Shown here: one piece after another, positions 28,301 to 36,656 of the stretch
How positions within the stretch are numbered: position 1 is the first letter of the stretch
Layout of the letters: each line of letters opens with the position of its first letter
Source: Azospirillaceae bacterium
GTDB taxonomy: Bacteria > Pseudomonadota > Alphaproteobacteria > Azospirillales > Azospirillaceae
DNA: 64,000 nucleotides
NCBI GenBank assembly: GCA_031291675.1
Contig: JARLIO010000082.1
Coordinates: 1-64,000, forward strand
Reading direction: 5' to 3'
Notes under the pieces: generated by a model
What the model saw: the letters and a program-made list of their open reading frames with translations, nothing else
Told to the model about the DNA's origin: nothing
The model's database searches: none
Position numbers and translations under genes: made by a program

Positions 28301-29962
28301 CCGGCGCAACCCCGCGCCGATCTCAGCGCCCAGGTTACCGGCCTGCGATCGGACCGCCAACCGAGCCTTGGCAGCATCGCCGGCACGCTCCAGGCCCATT
28401 GGCGCGATGGCCGCGTCACGCTCGAAGGCGAAAGCCGGTCGGATACCAAGAGCCTTGATGTCAAGGTGAAGGGCAGCCTGCCACTGACGCTGGACCCGGG
28501 CACCTTCACCGTCGCCTTGCCGCCGGCCCAACCGGTCCAGGTCGCCATCACCGGTCGGGTCGACCTGAGCCCGGTCAATGATTTCCTGGCGGCGACCGGC
28601 GACCACGCCGAAGGCGTCGCGACGATCGACCTGGCCGCGGCAGGCCCGGTCAACGCGCCGCAACTGTCCGGGAGCGCGACCCTGACGGGCGGCCGATACG
28701 ACAATCTGCTTTCAGGGGCCACGCTGAGCGGGATCACGGCGCGGTTGTCGGGCAACGGCGACCATTTACGCCTGGAACGCTTTCATGCGGAAACCGCGGA
28801 CCGCGGCACACTGGACGGCCAGGGCGCGATCGGCCTCGACCCCGGATCGGATCATCAGATTGATCTGTCGTTGACGGCCCGGCAGGCCCGCATCGTCCAG
28901 AATGACCTCGCCACCGTCGTGGTCGACGCCGACATGACGGTGGCCGGGACGCTGCGCCAGGCAATCGTCAAGGGACAGGTTCGTGTCGACACCGCGGAAA
29001 TTCGCATCCCGGACGACCTGCCGCCTCAGGTTGCGCAGCTCGACGTCACCGAGATCAACAGCCATGAGCGCACCGCGGCAGCGTCACCGCTGTCCCGGAC
29101 CGGAATCCCGATCCCCGGACACAAGCCGCCGCGGGGTCCGGTCGCCGGCACGGCGCCCGCCGTCGCCAGCGCCGGACCGATGCGGATCGCTCTGGATCTG
29201 GCGCTCCACGCCGACAAACGGGTCTTCATCCGGGGTCGCGGCATCGACGCGGAAATGACCGGCGACGTCGCGGCCTCCGGAACCGCTGACCAGCCGATCC
29301 TGGCCGGGGCGCTCAACCTCGATCACGGCCAGATCGACGTGCTGGCCAAGCAGTTCACCTTCCAGCGTGGCCGGATTGTATTTCCCGGCGACGCCAGCCT
29401 GGATCCGACCCTGGATCTGTCGGCCCAGGCCAGCACCAGTTCGATCACCGCGACCGTCGACGTCACGGGCACCGCGTCATCGCCGCAGATTGCCTTCTCG
29501 TCCTCGCCGCCCTTGCCGCAGGACGAAGTGCTGTCACGGGTCCTGTTCAACGAAAGCTCAAGCCAGATCAGCGCATTTCAAGCCCTGCAACTGGCACAGT
29601 CGGTGGCGCAATTGAGCGGCGTCGGCGGCGGGGGTGGAACCGGGATGATCGCCAAGGTCCGCGATTGGCTGGGCCTGGACCGCCTTGGTCTGGTCAACCA
29701 GACCGATAGCACAACCGGCACGACGAGCGGCACAACCACGAGCAGCAGCACGAGCAGTGGCACGGGAGCGTTGTCAGGCGCCGCGGTATCGGCCGGGCGC
29801 TATATCACCCCCGGGGTCTATGTCGGGGTGCAACAAGGCGCCGGGACCACGACCAGCCGCGCCAATGTCGAGCTGACCGTAACGCCATCGGTCAAGGCCC
29901 AGATCGACGTCGGCGCCAACGGCGATGAACAGATCGGGCTGAAATTCGAACGGGACTATTGA
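25385..29962 (+). CDS. tamB: TamB-like translocation and assembly module protein
   Basis: A 1525-residue AsmA-superfamily protein. An N-terminal anchor helix (about residues 9-30, GLLLVLFAVVAAAASLIL) is followed by a very long periplasmic part of beta repeats, and the conserved TamB/DUF490 C-terminal domain (about 1160-1525) with INLDHGQIDVLAKQFTFQRG-like and FNESSSQISAFQALQLAQ segments. A serine/threonine/glycine stretch (TDSTTGTTSGTTTSSSTSSG) near residue 1445 is probably a linker. TamB bridges inner and outer membrane and works with TamA; recent work also gives AsmA-like proteins a role in phospholipid transport. The gene ends with TGA abutting the stop of the convergent HD gene. Confidence 0.94.
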   Translation: MRRLMRFLRAAGLLLVLFAVVAAAASLILGRSGPSGSDWLARQVSALASGPGRTVTIGRVEGWPWDVQVADVSVADPTGVWLTIDHAALLWRPLDLLHRVIVIDRLQAGTITVARAPVAEAATPSPLHQPGLEFPHLPVGLRIARIALDRLVLGPALAGQAAALSVTGQAGATRSDGSATGGATTLELAIQRLDATPGTVTVTAAFRPDAQTLALTLHAHEDPGGLVATLLSLPDGPAVNADLTGSGPLSDWSAQLHLQAGPLLDAAATAAIRRVPDDPAYHLTLDAGGTLQAVIPQALRPMVGDRPALSLRADLDPNAPGGTSITLQPSALTLASGTVTVSGTANTGSGHLDLTASGRVDNAAPFHDLLPGISFEAVQGSGRVTGSLATPTLDATVTTDGLATGDVSSHRTTITAHAQARGALNDPAATIDATLQARITGLTAADPRVAQASGPDVALDLATQIHPGDGTIALSSMSLTTAIATLTARGQATGWGDQADATAHLDLGDLATLPAIPGVTPSGRMAIDATVTGHDHGADLHGSVRGEGHDVRTGIAAIDSLLSGAVTLGATVTQQADGTLDAPDLLLTTGGIDVRGRLHRDADRRIDGGWKVVLSGLPALGHALDLPLAGRITSEGTVKGTPDALSATVTVTGDHVAIGDHPVGGLRLESAMAGLPAAAKGSVSLTTRPDGPASAPAVALAASIAMTGQTVAVDHLRLDSGTNHVTGAARYDGTATTLAGHLHGDLADLAALGAATGQPLSGAATLDLTLDSAGGHQNAHTTLAAQGLSFGATRIGHAEATADLRDVTGKASIVAALRLADAATDGAVLTEASARLSGGISQADLTVETSGRTTGATPEPITLAMTATIGQNGTTQRLHLTRLEARYADQPITLTQPATIERTGGAAPALSIQTLILHGRQGRIAIDLAAGSRNWTGTATATQIPLALARLAAPDAGALGGSLDATLSLAGTPAQPRADLSAQVTGLRSDRQPSLGSIAGTLQAHWRDGRVTLEGESRSDTKSLDVKVKGSLPLTLDPGTFTVALPPAQPVQVAITGRVDLSPVNDFLAATGDHAEGVATIDLAAAGPVNAPQLSGSATLTGGRYDNLLSGATLSGITARLSGNGDHLRLERFHAETADRGTLDGQGAIGLDPGSDHQIDLSLTARQARIVQNDLATVVVDADMTVAGTLRQAIVKGQVRVDTAEIRIPDDLPPQVAQLDVTEINSHERTAAASPLSRTGIPIPGHKPPRGPVAGTAPAVASAGPMRIALDLALHADKRVFIRGRGIDAEMTGDVAASGTADQPILAGALNLDHGQIDVLAKQFTFQRGRIVFPGDASLDPTLDLSAQASTSSITATVDVTGTASSPQIAFSSSPPLPQDEVLSRVLFNESSSQISAFQALQLAQSVAQLSGVGGGGGTGMIAKVRDWLGLDRLGLVNQTDSTTGTTSGTTTSSSTSSGTGALSGAAVSAGRYITPGVYVGVQQGAGTTTSRANVELTVTPSVKAQIDVGANGDEQIGLKFERDY

Positions 29963-30601
29963 TCAGGACCGCCCGCCGCCGGCCCCGCCGGGCGCCGGCG
30001 ATCCCGCGGCCGCCCCCGACAGGGCCTCGAAACGCGCCAGAAAGGCCGCCATGGCGTCGTCGGGCCCCAGGGGAATGATCGGATCGTCGGCCGGTGCCGG
30101 CAGATCGCGCCAATTGACGCGATGCGGGGCACACAGATCACGCAGCTCCGTCGCCAGCGCGCGCTGGTCGGCACGCTTGACGGCCGCCGGTTCGGGATGA
30201 CGAAAACCAAAGCGCCGGGCCAGCGCGGCCTTCAACGGTTCGATCGCCCGGGCAATGACCGTGCGCCCGATCCGAACTTTCCAGGGTGTCGGCCAATCCC
30301 CGGTGAAAGCTTCCTCGCAGTCATGCATCAAGGCATCATACTCAAATCCCGCAGGCGCCAGCCGGCTCGCCAGAACGCAATGCTGGGCGACGCTGTAATA
30401 AGCGATCGTGTTGCCGACAAACCGGCACTGATAGGCCAGGGGCCGTGCAATATCTTTAATATCAAACGGATCGAAATTGGGATTTTCCAGATCGACCGTA
30501 CGCCCGGAAAACGTCAACATCACCGCTGTCGCTTCGGGAAGTTCAAGAAGATCCCACTGATCAGGATGATTGATCGTCGGGGATCTTGAGCGCCTGGCCA
30601 T
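29963..30601 (-). CDS. HD-domain phosphohydrolase (YfbR-like)
   Basis: A 212-residue HD-fold protein, predicted to hydrolyse nucleotides or phosphate esters. Motifs are FDIKDIARPLAYQCRFVGNT at the start of the fold, YYSVAQHCVLAS with the first histidine, and DALMHDCEEAFTGDWPTPWK with the HD pair. Similar proteins occur in bacteria and phages, near 5'-deoxynucleotidase YfbR, but the substrate is not established here. Start at 30601 is supported by GGAGG about 8 bases upstream; a longer frame from 30664 is not. The final 25 residues are low-complexity Gly/Ala/Pro. Confidence 0.85.
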   Translation of the reverse strand: MARRSRSPTINHPDQWDLLELPEATAVMLTFSGRTVDLENPNFDPFDIKDIARPLAYQCRFVGNTIAYYSVAQHCVLASRLAPAGFEYDALMHDCEEAFTGDWPTPWKVRIGRTVIARAIEPLKAALARRFGFRHPEPAAVKRADQRALATELRDLCAPHRVNWRDLPAPADDPIIPLGPDDAMAAFLARFEALSGAAAGSPAPGGAGGGRS

Positions 30602-30810
30602 GACGGCTACCTCCAGCCCAAGCAGATATCGGCAAACAGCAGCGCCTTTGCTCTGTTTTTCCAAGTTCGCGATACGCGCAATTTACATTGGTCGACGCGC
30701 ATCTTTTCTCCTGTGCGGGCGCACGGCAAAGGCCTCGTGCAACACCCAAAAAACTGCCCCCCGCGACCGGAACAGTGCTAGATTGGCGCGTCGACAGCAA
30801 GGGTAGGGTC

Positions 30811-31167
30811 ATGGACGCTTTTGATCTCGAGGACACCAAGACACTGCAGGCCATCGGCATTCTGGCTGACACGCTCGATCGTATGTCGGAAATGAGCATG
30901 TTGGAAACAGTGTTGGCATCCAAGGCCCTGCGGCAGGTCCTGAGCACCCGCTCCCAGCGGGTCTTCGTGTTCGCGTCACGAACCTTTGCGACGATTGATG
31001 CCGAAACCCGGCAGCATATCCAGGACACAGCGCTTCAGATTGCCCAGGACGCCGCCGAATCGCAGCGGCTGGACGAACCGGCGCCCGCCCTGGTCGCCCG
31101 CCAGCCGGCACCCTCCGCCACCAGCCTGCTGGACGCGCTCAACAATCGCCGCGGTTCACGGACCTGA
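30811..31167 (+). CDS. Small protein of unknown function upstream of bioM
   Basis: The protein has 118 residues, is predicted largely helical and has no membrane segment. Composition is normal for the region. GGGTAGGG lies just before the ATG at 30811. It ends 31 bases before bioM on the same strand, so it may be cotranscribed, but I recognise no motif and infer no function. Confidence 0.7.
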   Translation: MDAFDLEDTKTLQAIGILADTLDRMSEMSMLETVLASKALRQVLSTRSQRVFVFASRTFATIDAETRQHIQDTALQIAQDAAESQRLDEPAPALVARQPAPSATSLLDALNNRRGSRT

Positions 31168-31198
31168 TCTCTTCGCCACCGGCGCTGTGGTCGGCGCC

Positions 31199-31903
31199 AT
31201 GATCGTGTTGCAGCAGGTGAGCCATCGTTTCGGCGACAAGACCGTGTTGCACGGGCTCACCCTGTCGCTTGCCGAACGGCGGATTGGCGTGGTCGGGGCC
31301 AACGGTTCCGGCAAGAGCACCTTTGCGCGGCTGCTCAACGGCTTGGTCATGCCCAGCTCGGGACAGGTCGCGATCGACGGGCTGGATTCGCGCCGCGACA
31401 CCAGGGCGCTGCGCCGCAAGGTCGGCTTCGTGTTCCAGGATCCCGACAACCAGATCGTGATGCCAACGGTGGCCGAGGATATTGCCTTTGGTCTGCGCAA
31501 TCTCGGCCTGCCCCGCGACGAGATCACGCGTCGGACCGACGCGATTCTCGAGAGCCAGGGACTGATGGCGTTGCGGGATCAGGCGGCGCATCTCTTGAGC
31601 GGTGGCGAAAAGCAGATGCTGGCGATCGCCGCGGTCCTGGTGATGGCCCCGGCCTACATCGTGTTCGACGAACCGACCACCTTGCTGGATCTGCGAAACC
31701 GCCGCCAGATCGCCCGCATCATTGCGGCCCTGCCCCAGGTCGCGATCGTCGTGACCCACGACCTCGACCTGATCCAGGATTTCGAACGCGTCATCGTCCT
31801 CGACCAGGGCCGGCTCGTTCGGGACGGCCCGGCCGCGGACGTCATTCCGTTTTACCAGGCGATGATGGCCTCCGATCGCCATGGACCCGGGACCGGTGTA
31901 TAA
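31199..31903 (+). CDS. bioM: Biotin transporter ATPase BioM (ECF type)
   Basis: This 234-residue ABC ATPase energises the biotin-specific ECF transporter. Walker A is GANGSGKST, the Q-loop lies in FVFQDPDNQIVMPTVAEDI, the signature is LLSGGEKQ, Walker B is AYIVFDEPTT, and the H-loop is VVTHDLDL. The QDPDNQ sequence is typical of CbiO/EcfA/BioM ATPases. It is followed, after an insertion, by BioN and BioY, which identify the substrate as biotin. ATG 31199 matches the family N-terminus (MIVLQQVSHRFGDKTVL). Confidence 0.9.
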   Translation: MIVLQQVSHRFGDKTVLHGLTLSLAERRIGVVGANGSGKSTFARLLNGLVMPSSGQVAIDGLDSRRDTRALRRKVGFVFQDPDNQIVMPTVAEDIAFGLRNLGLPRDEITRRTDAILESQGLMALRDQAAHLLSGGEKQMLAIAAVLVMAPAYIVFDEPTTLLDLRNRRQIARIIAALPQVAIVVTHDLDLIQDFERVIVLDQGRLVRDGPAADVIPFYQAMMASDRHGPGTGV

Positions 31904-31979
31904 TTCCGGACCAGAACCGTCATGCCGCGGCGGCGCGGCCGGACCAATGGCAAGCCGGGGCGGCACCCGACAGCGGTTG

Positions 31980-32126
31980 TCATTTTGGCGACGAAGCGTT
32001 GGGCTTTCGCCCAAACCCAACGGGGGCAATGCCCCAGACCCCTTTGTTTTTGTCAAAATAAAGGGGGATTCGGGGTTCACTCCGAGCGGGTGCGGGCGGC
32101 AGCCCGCGGGCCGACAGCCAAAATGA
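31980..32126. mobile_element. MITE-like element with 10-bp terminal inverted repeats
   Basis: The 147-bp element begins TCATTTTGGC and ends GCCAAAATGA, perfect inverted ends. Inside are several short hairpins (TTGGGC/GCCCAA, GGGGCA/TGCCCC, GCGGGC/GCCCGC) and it encodes no protein. It sits between bioM and bioN, next to a truncated glyoxalase remnant. No target-site duplication was confirmed by eye. Confidence 0.7.
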
Positions 32127-32132
32127 GAACTG

Positions 32133-32212
32133 ATGGGCACCCGAATTATCACGAGACTTGCGATGGCGCCTTTGTCCTTGATCCCGATGGCCACAATATT
32201 GAAGCTGTCTGA
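32133..32212 (+). pseudogene. C-terminal remnant of a VOC/glyoxalase-family protein
   Basis: One frame reads GHPNYHETCDGAFVLDPDGH then NIEAV and a stop, matching the C-terminal end common in the glyoxalase/bleomycin-resistance family (typical form GAFVxDPDGHNIEAV). Nothing upstream supplies the N-terminal half; the sequence just before is the MITE-like element. The fragment is therefore a decayed gene end left behind by insertion or deletion. Confidence 0.72.
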
Positions 32213-32263
32213 CATCACCGGCCGAAATAATCCGGGCGCGTCCGGGCATGGCGTTGCGGCTTG

Positions 32264-32935
32264 ATGCCCATGCGACATCCCGGGGCCATCCTGAGAAGCC
32301 TGCCCGCCGGCGCCAAGCTGCTGGCTCTGGCCGCGCTCGGCGCCTGCAGTTTCGCCGTAACAGCACCGCTGCCGCTGGCGCTCGCGCTGACCATCCTCTG
32401 CGCGCTGGCGATTGCGGCAGGCCTGCGGCCCGGGACCCTGGTCCGCCAGATGATCCCGGTCGGCGTCATGCTGGCCGGCATTTTCATCGTTCACTGGGCC
32501 GCGGGCGACAGCCGGACCGGTCTGGCCACGGTATTGCGCGCCCTGGCCCTGGTCGCAGCCGCCCTGGTCGTGACCCACACCACGCGGATGCCGGCAATGC
32601 TGGAGAGCCTGCAGCGGGCACTGGAACCCCTGCGGCGGCTGGGTATCAAGCCCGCTGGAGTCGCGATGATGGTGGCGCTGACGATCCGCTTCATCCCCGA
32701 ATTGCTGCAAACCGCCGGCCGGATCCGCGAGGCCCAAAGGGCACGCGGGCTGGGGCGCAATGGCCTGGCGCTGGTGGTTCCGCTGCTGATCCGGACGCTG
32801 CGCAACGCCGAACTGGTTGCCGCGGCACTCGACGCCCGCGGCTTTGATCCTGATGCGCCGCTGCCGCCATCCACGGTGGCCGCGAGCGCGACAACCTGCT
32901 ATGCACGGGGCACAAGCAGAGGGAACCGCCGATGA
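32264..32935 (+). CDS. bioN: Biotin transporter transmembrane protein BioN (EcfT type)
   Basis: A 223-residue membrane protein, the scaffold subunit that couples BioM to BioY. It has about five hydrophobic segments (LLALAALGACSFAVTAPLPL onward) and the EcfT-type motifs RGLGRNG and LDARGFDPDA, the Ala-Arg-Gly signatures that contact the ATPase. ATG 32264 is chosen; ATG 32270 is possible, and upstream ribosome-binding sequence is weak. The stop overlaps the start of the next gene in ATGA. Confidence 0.88.
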   Translation: MPMRHPGAILRSLPAGAKLLALAALGACSFAVTAPLPLALALTILCALAIAAGLRPGTLVRQMIPVGVMLAGIFIVHWAAGDSRTGLATVLRALALVAAALVVTHTTRMPAMLESLQRALEPLRRLGIKPAGVAMMVALTIRFIPELLQTAGRIREAQRARGLGRNGLALVVPLLIRTLRNAELVAAALDARGFDPDAPLPPSTVAASATTCYARGTSRGNRR

Positions 32936-33240
32936 CCGACGACATGACCGACGAGGAATACGAAGCCGGCTATGAGGCGGGGCGGACGGCCGCCGCCGCC
33001 GCACCGGAAGAGCTGATCACCGAGGTTCTCGAAGCCGTCAAAGGCGTCCCGGTCGATGACGTCCACGACGCGGTGTACGCCTTTCTTGACGGCAAACCGA
33101 TTCTCTACTACGAAGCCGCGCTGCAGGACATCGTCGATGAACAGGCCGAAGCCTTTGCCGAAGGCTTCGCCGACACGATCGCCGACACCGTCGCAGACCG
33201 CCTGGGCCCGACGCCGGACGCGCCCGCCCAGCCGCATTGA
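32932..33240 (+). CDS. Small acidic protein of unknown function in the biotin-transporter operon
   Basis: The protein has 102 residues, is strongly acidic, with no membrane segment and no cysteine. The start ATG overlaps the bioN stop by 4 bases, and bioY follows after 91 bases, so it lies inside the transporter operon. I recognise no family. It might be a cytosolic partner of the transporter, but there is no direct evidence. Confidence 0.75.
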   Translation: MTDDMTDEEYEAGYEAGRTAAAAAPEELITEVLEAVKGVPVDDVHDAVYAFLDGKPILYYEAALQDIVDEQAEAFAEGFADTIADTVADRLGPTPDAPAQPH

Positions 33241-33331
33241 GGGCGCAGGCGCCGACGCGGCCATCCTTTTTGCAGGCGCGGCGCCGTTGTGGCCGCACCA
33301 TCGATCGTGACCCCTCAAGCGGATCGCCGTC

Positions 33332-33877
33332 ATGACGACACGTGACACTGCCCAAATCGCGCTGTTTGCCGCCCTGTTCGCGGTCCTGGGCCTGATGCCC
33401 GCCATCGCCTTGCCGGTCCTGCCGGTGCCGATCACGATGCAATCGATGGGAGCAATGCTGGCCGGCGCCATCCTCGGCCCGCGGCGCGGCGCCCTGGCGG
33501 TCGTCCTTTTTGTGGTTCTGGTGGCGGCGGGGTTCCCGCTGCTAGCCGGCGGCCGGGGCGGGTTGGCTGTCTTCGCCGGTCCGACGGCCGGCTACATTGT
33601 TGGCTGGTGCGCGGGTGCCGCCACCACGGGATGGCTGGTGCAACGGATGTGGCAGCGGCTCAATCTGGGGCGCGCGATCCTGGCGACCGCGATCGGGGGA
33701 ATCCTGGTCGTCTATGCCATCGGGGTGCCATGGATGGCGGCAATTGCCGGATTGCCGCTGGGCAAGGCCATTCTCGGTTCGGCAGTGTTTCTACCGGGGG
33801 ACCTGATCAAAGCCACGCTGGCGGCATCGGTTGCCGTGACTGTCAAGCGTGGCTATCCCTTGATCCGGCCGGTGTGA
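33332..33877 (+). CDS. bioY: Biotin transporter substrate-binding protein BioY
   Basis: A 181-residue integral membrane protein, the biotin-binding S component. Six hydrophobic segments are seen, with the BioY features VPITMQSMGAMLAGAILGPR and a GGRGGLAVFAGPTAGYIVGW loop near the biotin pocket. With bioM and bioN this completes the transporter. No biotin-synthesis genes are present here, so the strain may rely on uptake or carry those genes elsewhere. Confidence 0.94.
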   Translation: MTTRDTAQIALFAALFAVLGLMPAIALPVLPVPITMQSMGAMLAGAILGPRRGALAVVLFVVLVAAGFPLLAGGRGGLAVFAGPTAGYIVGWCAGAATTGWLVQRMWQRLNLGRAILATAIGGILVVYAIGVPWMAAIAGLPLGKAILGSAVFLPGDLIKATLAASVAVTVKRGYPLIRPV

Positions 33878-33899
33878 CGCCACCCGCGTCGTGGCGTCA
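33875..33899 (+). terminator. Hairpin after bioY, possible terminator
   Basis: TGACGCCAC at 33875-33883 pairs perfectly with GTGGCGTCA at 33891-33899. No U tract follows, so it is at best a weak or factor-dependent terminator. It includes the bioY stop codon. Confidence 0.35.
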
Positions 33900-34551
33900 A
33901 CGTCACGTCTGGATGCCTCCAGAATCCGATCATCCTTGTTTCATGATGGGGGACCCTTCGCGGTTCTGGCTCTCGAACCGTGGACCGGGTCCTCGCGGCG
34001 CGTTCCATCCAACAACAGCGGCACCGGTTTGCCAACCGGCCTGAGTGTTCCCCATTTTCGATCGGCAACAGCAACATGGTGCCGATCGACCTGCTGCGAG
34101 GCCGCACCAACCTCAAAGAACGATACATCCAAGGCGCATCTTTATCGTTGAAGGGAGGAGACGGTGCCCCACAACACATTTCCTATGCCTGGACGTATGG
34201 CGTAATATCCTTTGATGTAGGCTGATGGAAGATTCGCCAGATGCCTGCTGGGACCGGGACAACGTTAAGGCCAAGATTGAAAAGCCGCGCCGGTAAATTT
34301 CGCTGCGGTCGCGGTTGCGATCAGATCATTGGTACGTCCCCCGCGGATCGCCGGGCGCAGGTGACAAGCGACGGTCGTGCGGTTGCGCTGAACCACCGGC
34401 GTCCTGTCCCCGGCCCCTGGCGACAGTCCCCGATGCATCTGGCGTCGCGGATCGGGACTGGCAGCGGCAGGCTGACCGAACCGCGGATCCGGGAGGCTTT
34501 CGATCCGTCGTCCAAAGCCTTTTCAACGTTTCGCTGGCGAGGGACGGATTG
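33900..34551. other. Gap without a confident gene
   Basis: About 650 bases with only short frames on both strands. An AT-richer patch near 34170-34230 could carry a promoter for the RHH gene. The only protein-like reading I notice is a 23-residue frame at 34225-34296, listed separately. Confidence 0.5.
34225..34296 (+). pseudogene. Possible N-terminal remnant of a small helix-turn-helix protein
   Basis: The frame from ATG 34225 reads MEDSPDACWDRDNVKAKIEK and three more residues before TAA. The WDRDNVKAxIxK pattern is reminiscent of the start of Ner/Nlp-type HTH proteins, but the rest is absent in any frame. This is a weak resemblance from memory and may be chance. Confidence 0.22.
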
Positions 34552-34863
34552 ATGCGAACACTCCGCTGTCAAGGAACCGAAACGCTGCGGCAGGCCGTTC
34601 TGCAGCTTCGTCGTAACGGAACCGCGATGCAGGAGCGTTTCATCTCTTGCGCCCAGGGTCACCGAACCCGGATCCTCCTCGAACCCCTGTGCTGGCAAAC
34701 CCTGGACGAGGTCGCCGCGGCGTCGGCCCAGCCGCTCGACGCCGTTTGCCAGGCGGCTTTCGCCACCTTTCCCGACCAACCGCTGACCTCGGCCTTGTGG
34801 AGCTATGCGTTGCAATGCCTGCGTCAGAGCGGACGGCCCCCCCGCGATCGACCGGTCACCTGA
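34552..34863 (+). CDS. Ribbon-helix-helix domain protein, paralogue of 9077-9310
   Basis: A 103-residue protein; its C-terminal ~75 residues align with the RHH protein at 9077-9310: GHRTRILLEPLCWQTLDEVA with VRIRLERGCWQILAAIAADG, then D(A/E)(V/I)CxxA and a final LR helix. The ATG at 34552 follows GAGGG by about 7 bases; an in-frame ATG at 34627 would give 78 residues, the same size as the paralogue, so the N-terminal extension is uncertain. Its TGA abuts the stop of convergent xseA in TGATCA. Confidence 0.68.
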   Translation: MRTLRCQGTETLRQAVLQLRRNGTAMQERFISCAQGHRTRILLEPLCWQTLDEVAAASAQPLDAVCQAAFATFPDQPLTSALWSYALQCLRQSGRPPRDRPVT

Positions 34864-36555
34864 TCAGAACAGATCGCCCTGGACGTCGCGATCACGGTGC
34901 GCCGATTGCTTGCGCGCCGTCCGGGCCCGAGCCTCACGTCCCTCTCCCTCAACGCGCTTGTTGGCCCGGCCAGGCTCCCGCTCCGCCCCGGGATCCTCGC
35001 CGCCACCCTCACGCGGATCGCCGAGGATCTGCGCGTCAGCATGCCCCGCTGCGAAAGTCAGCCGAACCACGTCGCCGGGATGGGTCTGCGCCGCCGCGGT
35101 GATGGCCTGGCCTCCGGGGCCAACCACCAGGACAAAGCCGCGGGCCAGCACGCTTTTATAGGAATAGCTGTCGAGCAGCGCGCGTAAGGTCGTCAGACGG
35201 TTCGCCGCCGTATCGACCACCCGGCTGAAACCACGCTCCAACCCCGCCGCCGCCGCCGTCAGCCGGCCCGCCCCCTCGGTCAGCCGCCGCGTCAAGGACA
35301 GGGGTGTCAGGCGATCGGCCACCCGAGCCAGCGTGGCGTCCTGTTGCAGCAGGACGCGCCGCTGCGCCGCATCCAGCGCGCGCGTTTCTGATTCCAGGCG
35401 TGCCCGCGCCGCTGTCAGCGTCTCACGGGGATGGCGCAAGCGCCCGGCCATTTCCGCCACAAGACGCGACCGGCGTTCGAACAGCCCCTGCATCGCCAGA
35501 TCCAGGCGTTCGCTCCGATCATCGAGACGCTGGGCACAGGTCTCCAGCAGCACGCGGGGATCGCCCAGGCCGCGGGCCAAACCGTCGATCCGCGTGCGTC
35601 GTTCCGCCATCCCGCGCGCCATGGCGGCAACAAGGCGGCGCTCCTTGTCCAACAACTGCGCCGACAGCTCCGATCGCACCGGCACCGCCATCTCCGCCGC
35701 GGCCGTCGGTGTCGGCGCCCGCAGATCCGCGGCAAAATCAATCAGCGTGGTATCGGTCTCATGGCCCACCGCCGAAATCAGGGGTATCGCGCTGGCCGCC
35801 GCGGCCCGCACCACGATTTCCTCGTTGAACGCCATCAGGTCTTCCAGCGACCCGCCACCCCGGGCGACAATTAACAGATCGGGCCGTGGCACCGGGCCAC
35901 GACCGTCCAGCGCGTTGAACCCGGCAATCGCAGCCGCGATCTGCGCCGCCGCCTGCTCACCCTGCACGGCGACGGGCCATAGCAGAACGTGGCGCGGGAA
36001 GCGGTCGGCGAGGCGGTGCAGGATATCACGGATAACGGCCCCGGTCGGCGAGGTCACGACCCCGATGACTGTGGGCAGATAGGGCAAGCGGCGCTTGCGG
36101 GACGCATCGAACAAACCCTCGGCCGCCAGGCGGCGCCGGCGCTCCTCCAACAGCTTCAGCAGGGCGCCTTCGCCGGCCAGCTCCATGCTTTCGATCACCA
36201 GCTGGTACTGCGAGCGGCCCGGATAGGTCGTCAGCCGCCCGGTGCAGACCACCTCCATCCCCTCCTCGGGCCGGATCGCCAGCCGCTGCACCGTGCCCTT
36301 CCAGCACACGGCCTCCAGCACCGCAGTTTCGTCCTTCAGCCTCAAATAGAGGTGACCCGAGCCGTGGCGTTTCGGCTGGCTGATCTCCCCTCGCACCCGG
36401 ACATAGCCGTAATTGTCCTCGACCGTGCGCTTCAAGGCACGGGCCAAGTCGGAAACACTGAACTCGGGCAGATTGCTGCCGGGACGGACCGCGGTCGCGG
36501 ATTTTGCCGGGCCGTCGACGGGCAAATCGCCATGAAGCAGGGGCGTATCGGTCAT
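34864..36555 (-). CDS. xseA: Exodeoxyribonuclease VII large subunit
   Basis: A 563-residue catalytic subunit of exonuclease VII, which degrades single-stranded DNA. The N-terminal OB-fold carries [20 protein letters not shown]; the nuclease core has [50 protein letters not shown] and PTPTAAAE. A long helical section follows. The C-terminal ~60 residues after the [10 protein letters not shown] segment are highly charged and variable, which is usual. The start at 36555 is the family start. xseB is not in the window. Confidence 0.95.
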   Translation of the reverse strand: MTDTPLLHGDLPVDGPAKSATAVRPGSNLPEFSVSDLARALKRTVEDNYGYVRVRGEISQPKRHGSGHLYLRLKDETAVLEAVCWKGTVQRLAIRPEEGMEVVCTGRLTTYPGRSQYQLVIESMELAGEGALLKLLEERRRRLAAEGLFDASRKRRLPYLPTVIGVVTSPTGAVIRDILHRLADRFPRHVLLWPVAVQGEQAAAQIAAAIAGFNALDGRGPVPRPDLLIVARGGGSLEDLMAFNEEIVVRAAAASAIPLISAVGHETDTTLIDFAADLRAPTPTAAAEMAVPVRSELSAQLLDKERRLVAAMARGMAERRTRIDGLARGLGDPRVLLETCAQRLDDRSERLDLAMQGLFERRSRLVAEMAGRLRHPRETLTAARARLESETRALDAAQRRVLLQQDATLARVADRLTPLSLTRRLTEGAGRLTAAAAGLERGFSRVVDTAANRLTTLRALLDSYSYKSVLARGFVLVVGPGGQAITAAAQTHPGDVVRLTFAAGHADAQILGDPREGGGEDPGAEREPGRANKRVEGEGREARARTARKQSAHRDRDVQGDLF

Positions 36556-36656
36556 GATGGCCTTGAGCAGAAGAACCGGCATGATACAACCCCCCGATCG
36601 AACGGCAACCGGTGAAACCGGCGGGGCCAAGCAATTTGAGCAATGAGGCCAGGACC

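Noticed and set aside
34241-34552. 103-codon frame ending at the RHH start codon
   Set aside because: The junction looks coupled (TGATG) but the protein is arginine-rich and unrecognisable, so chance is more likely.
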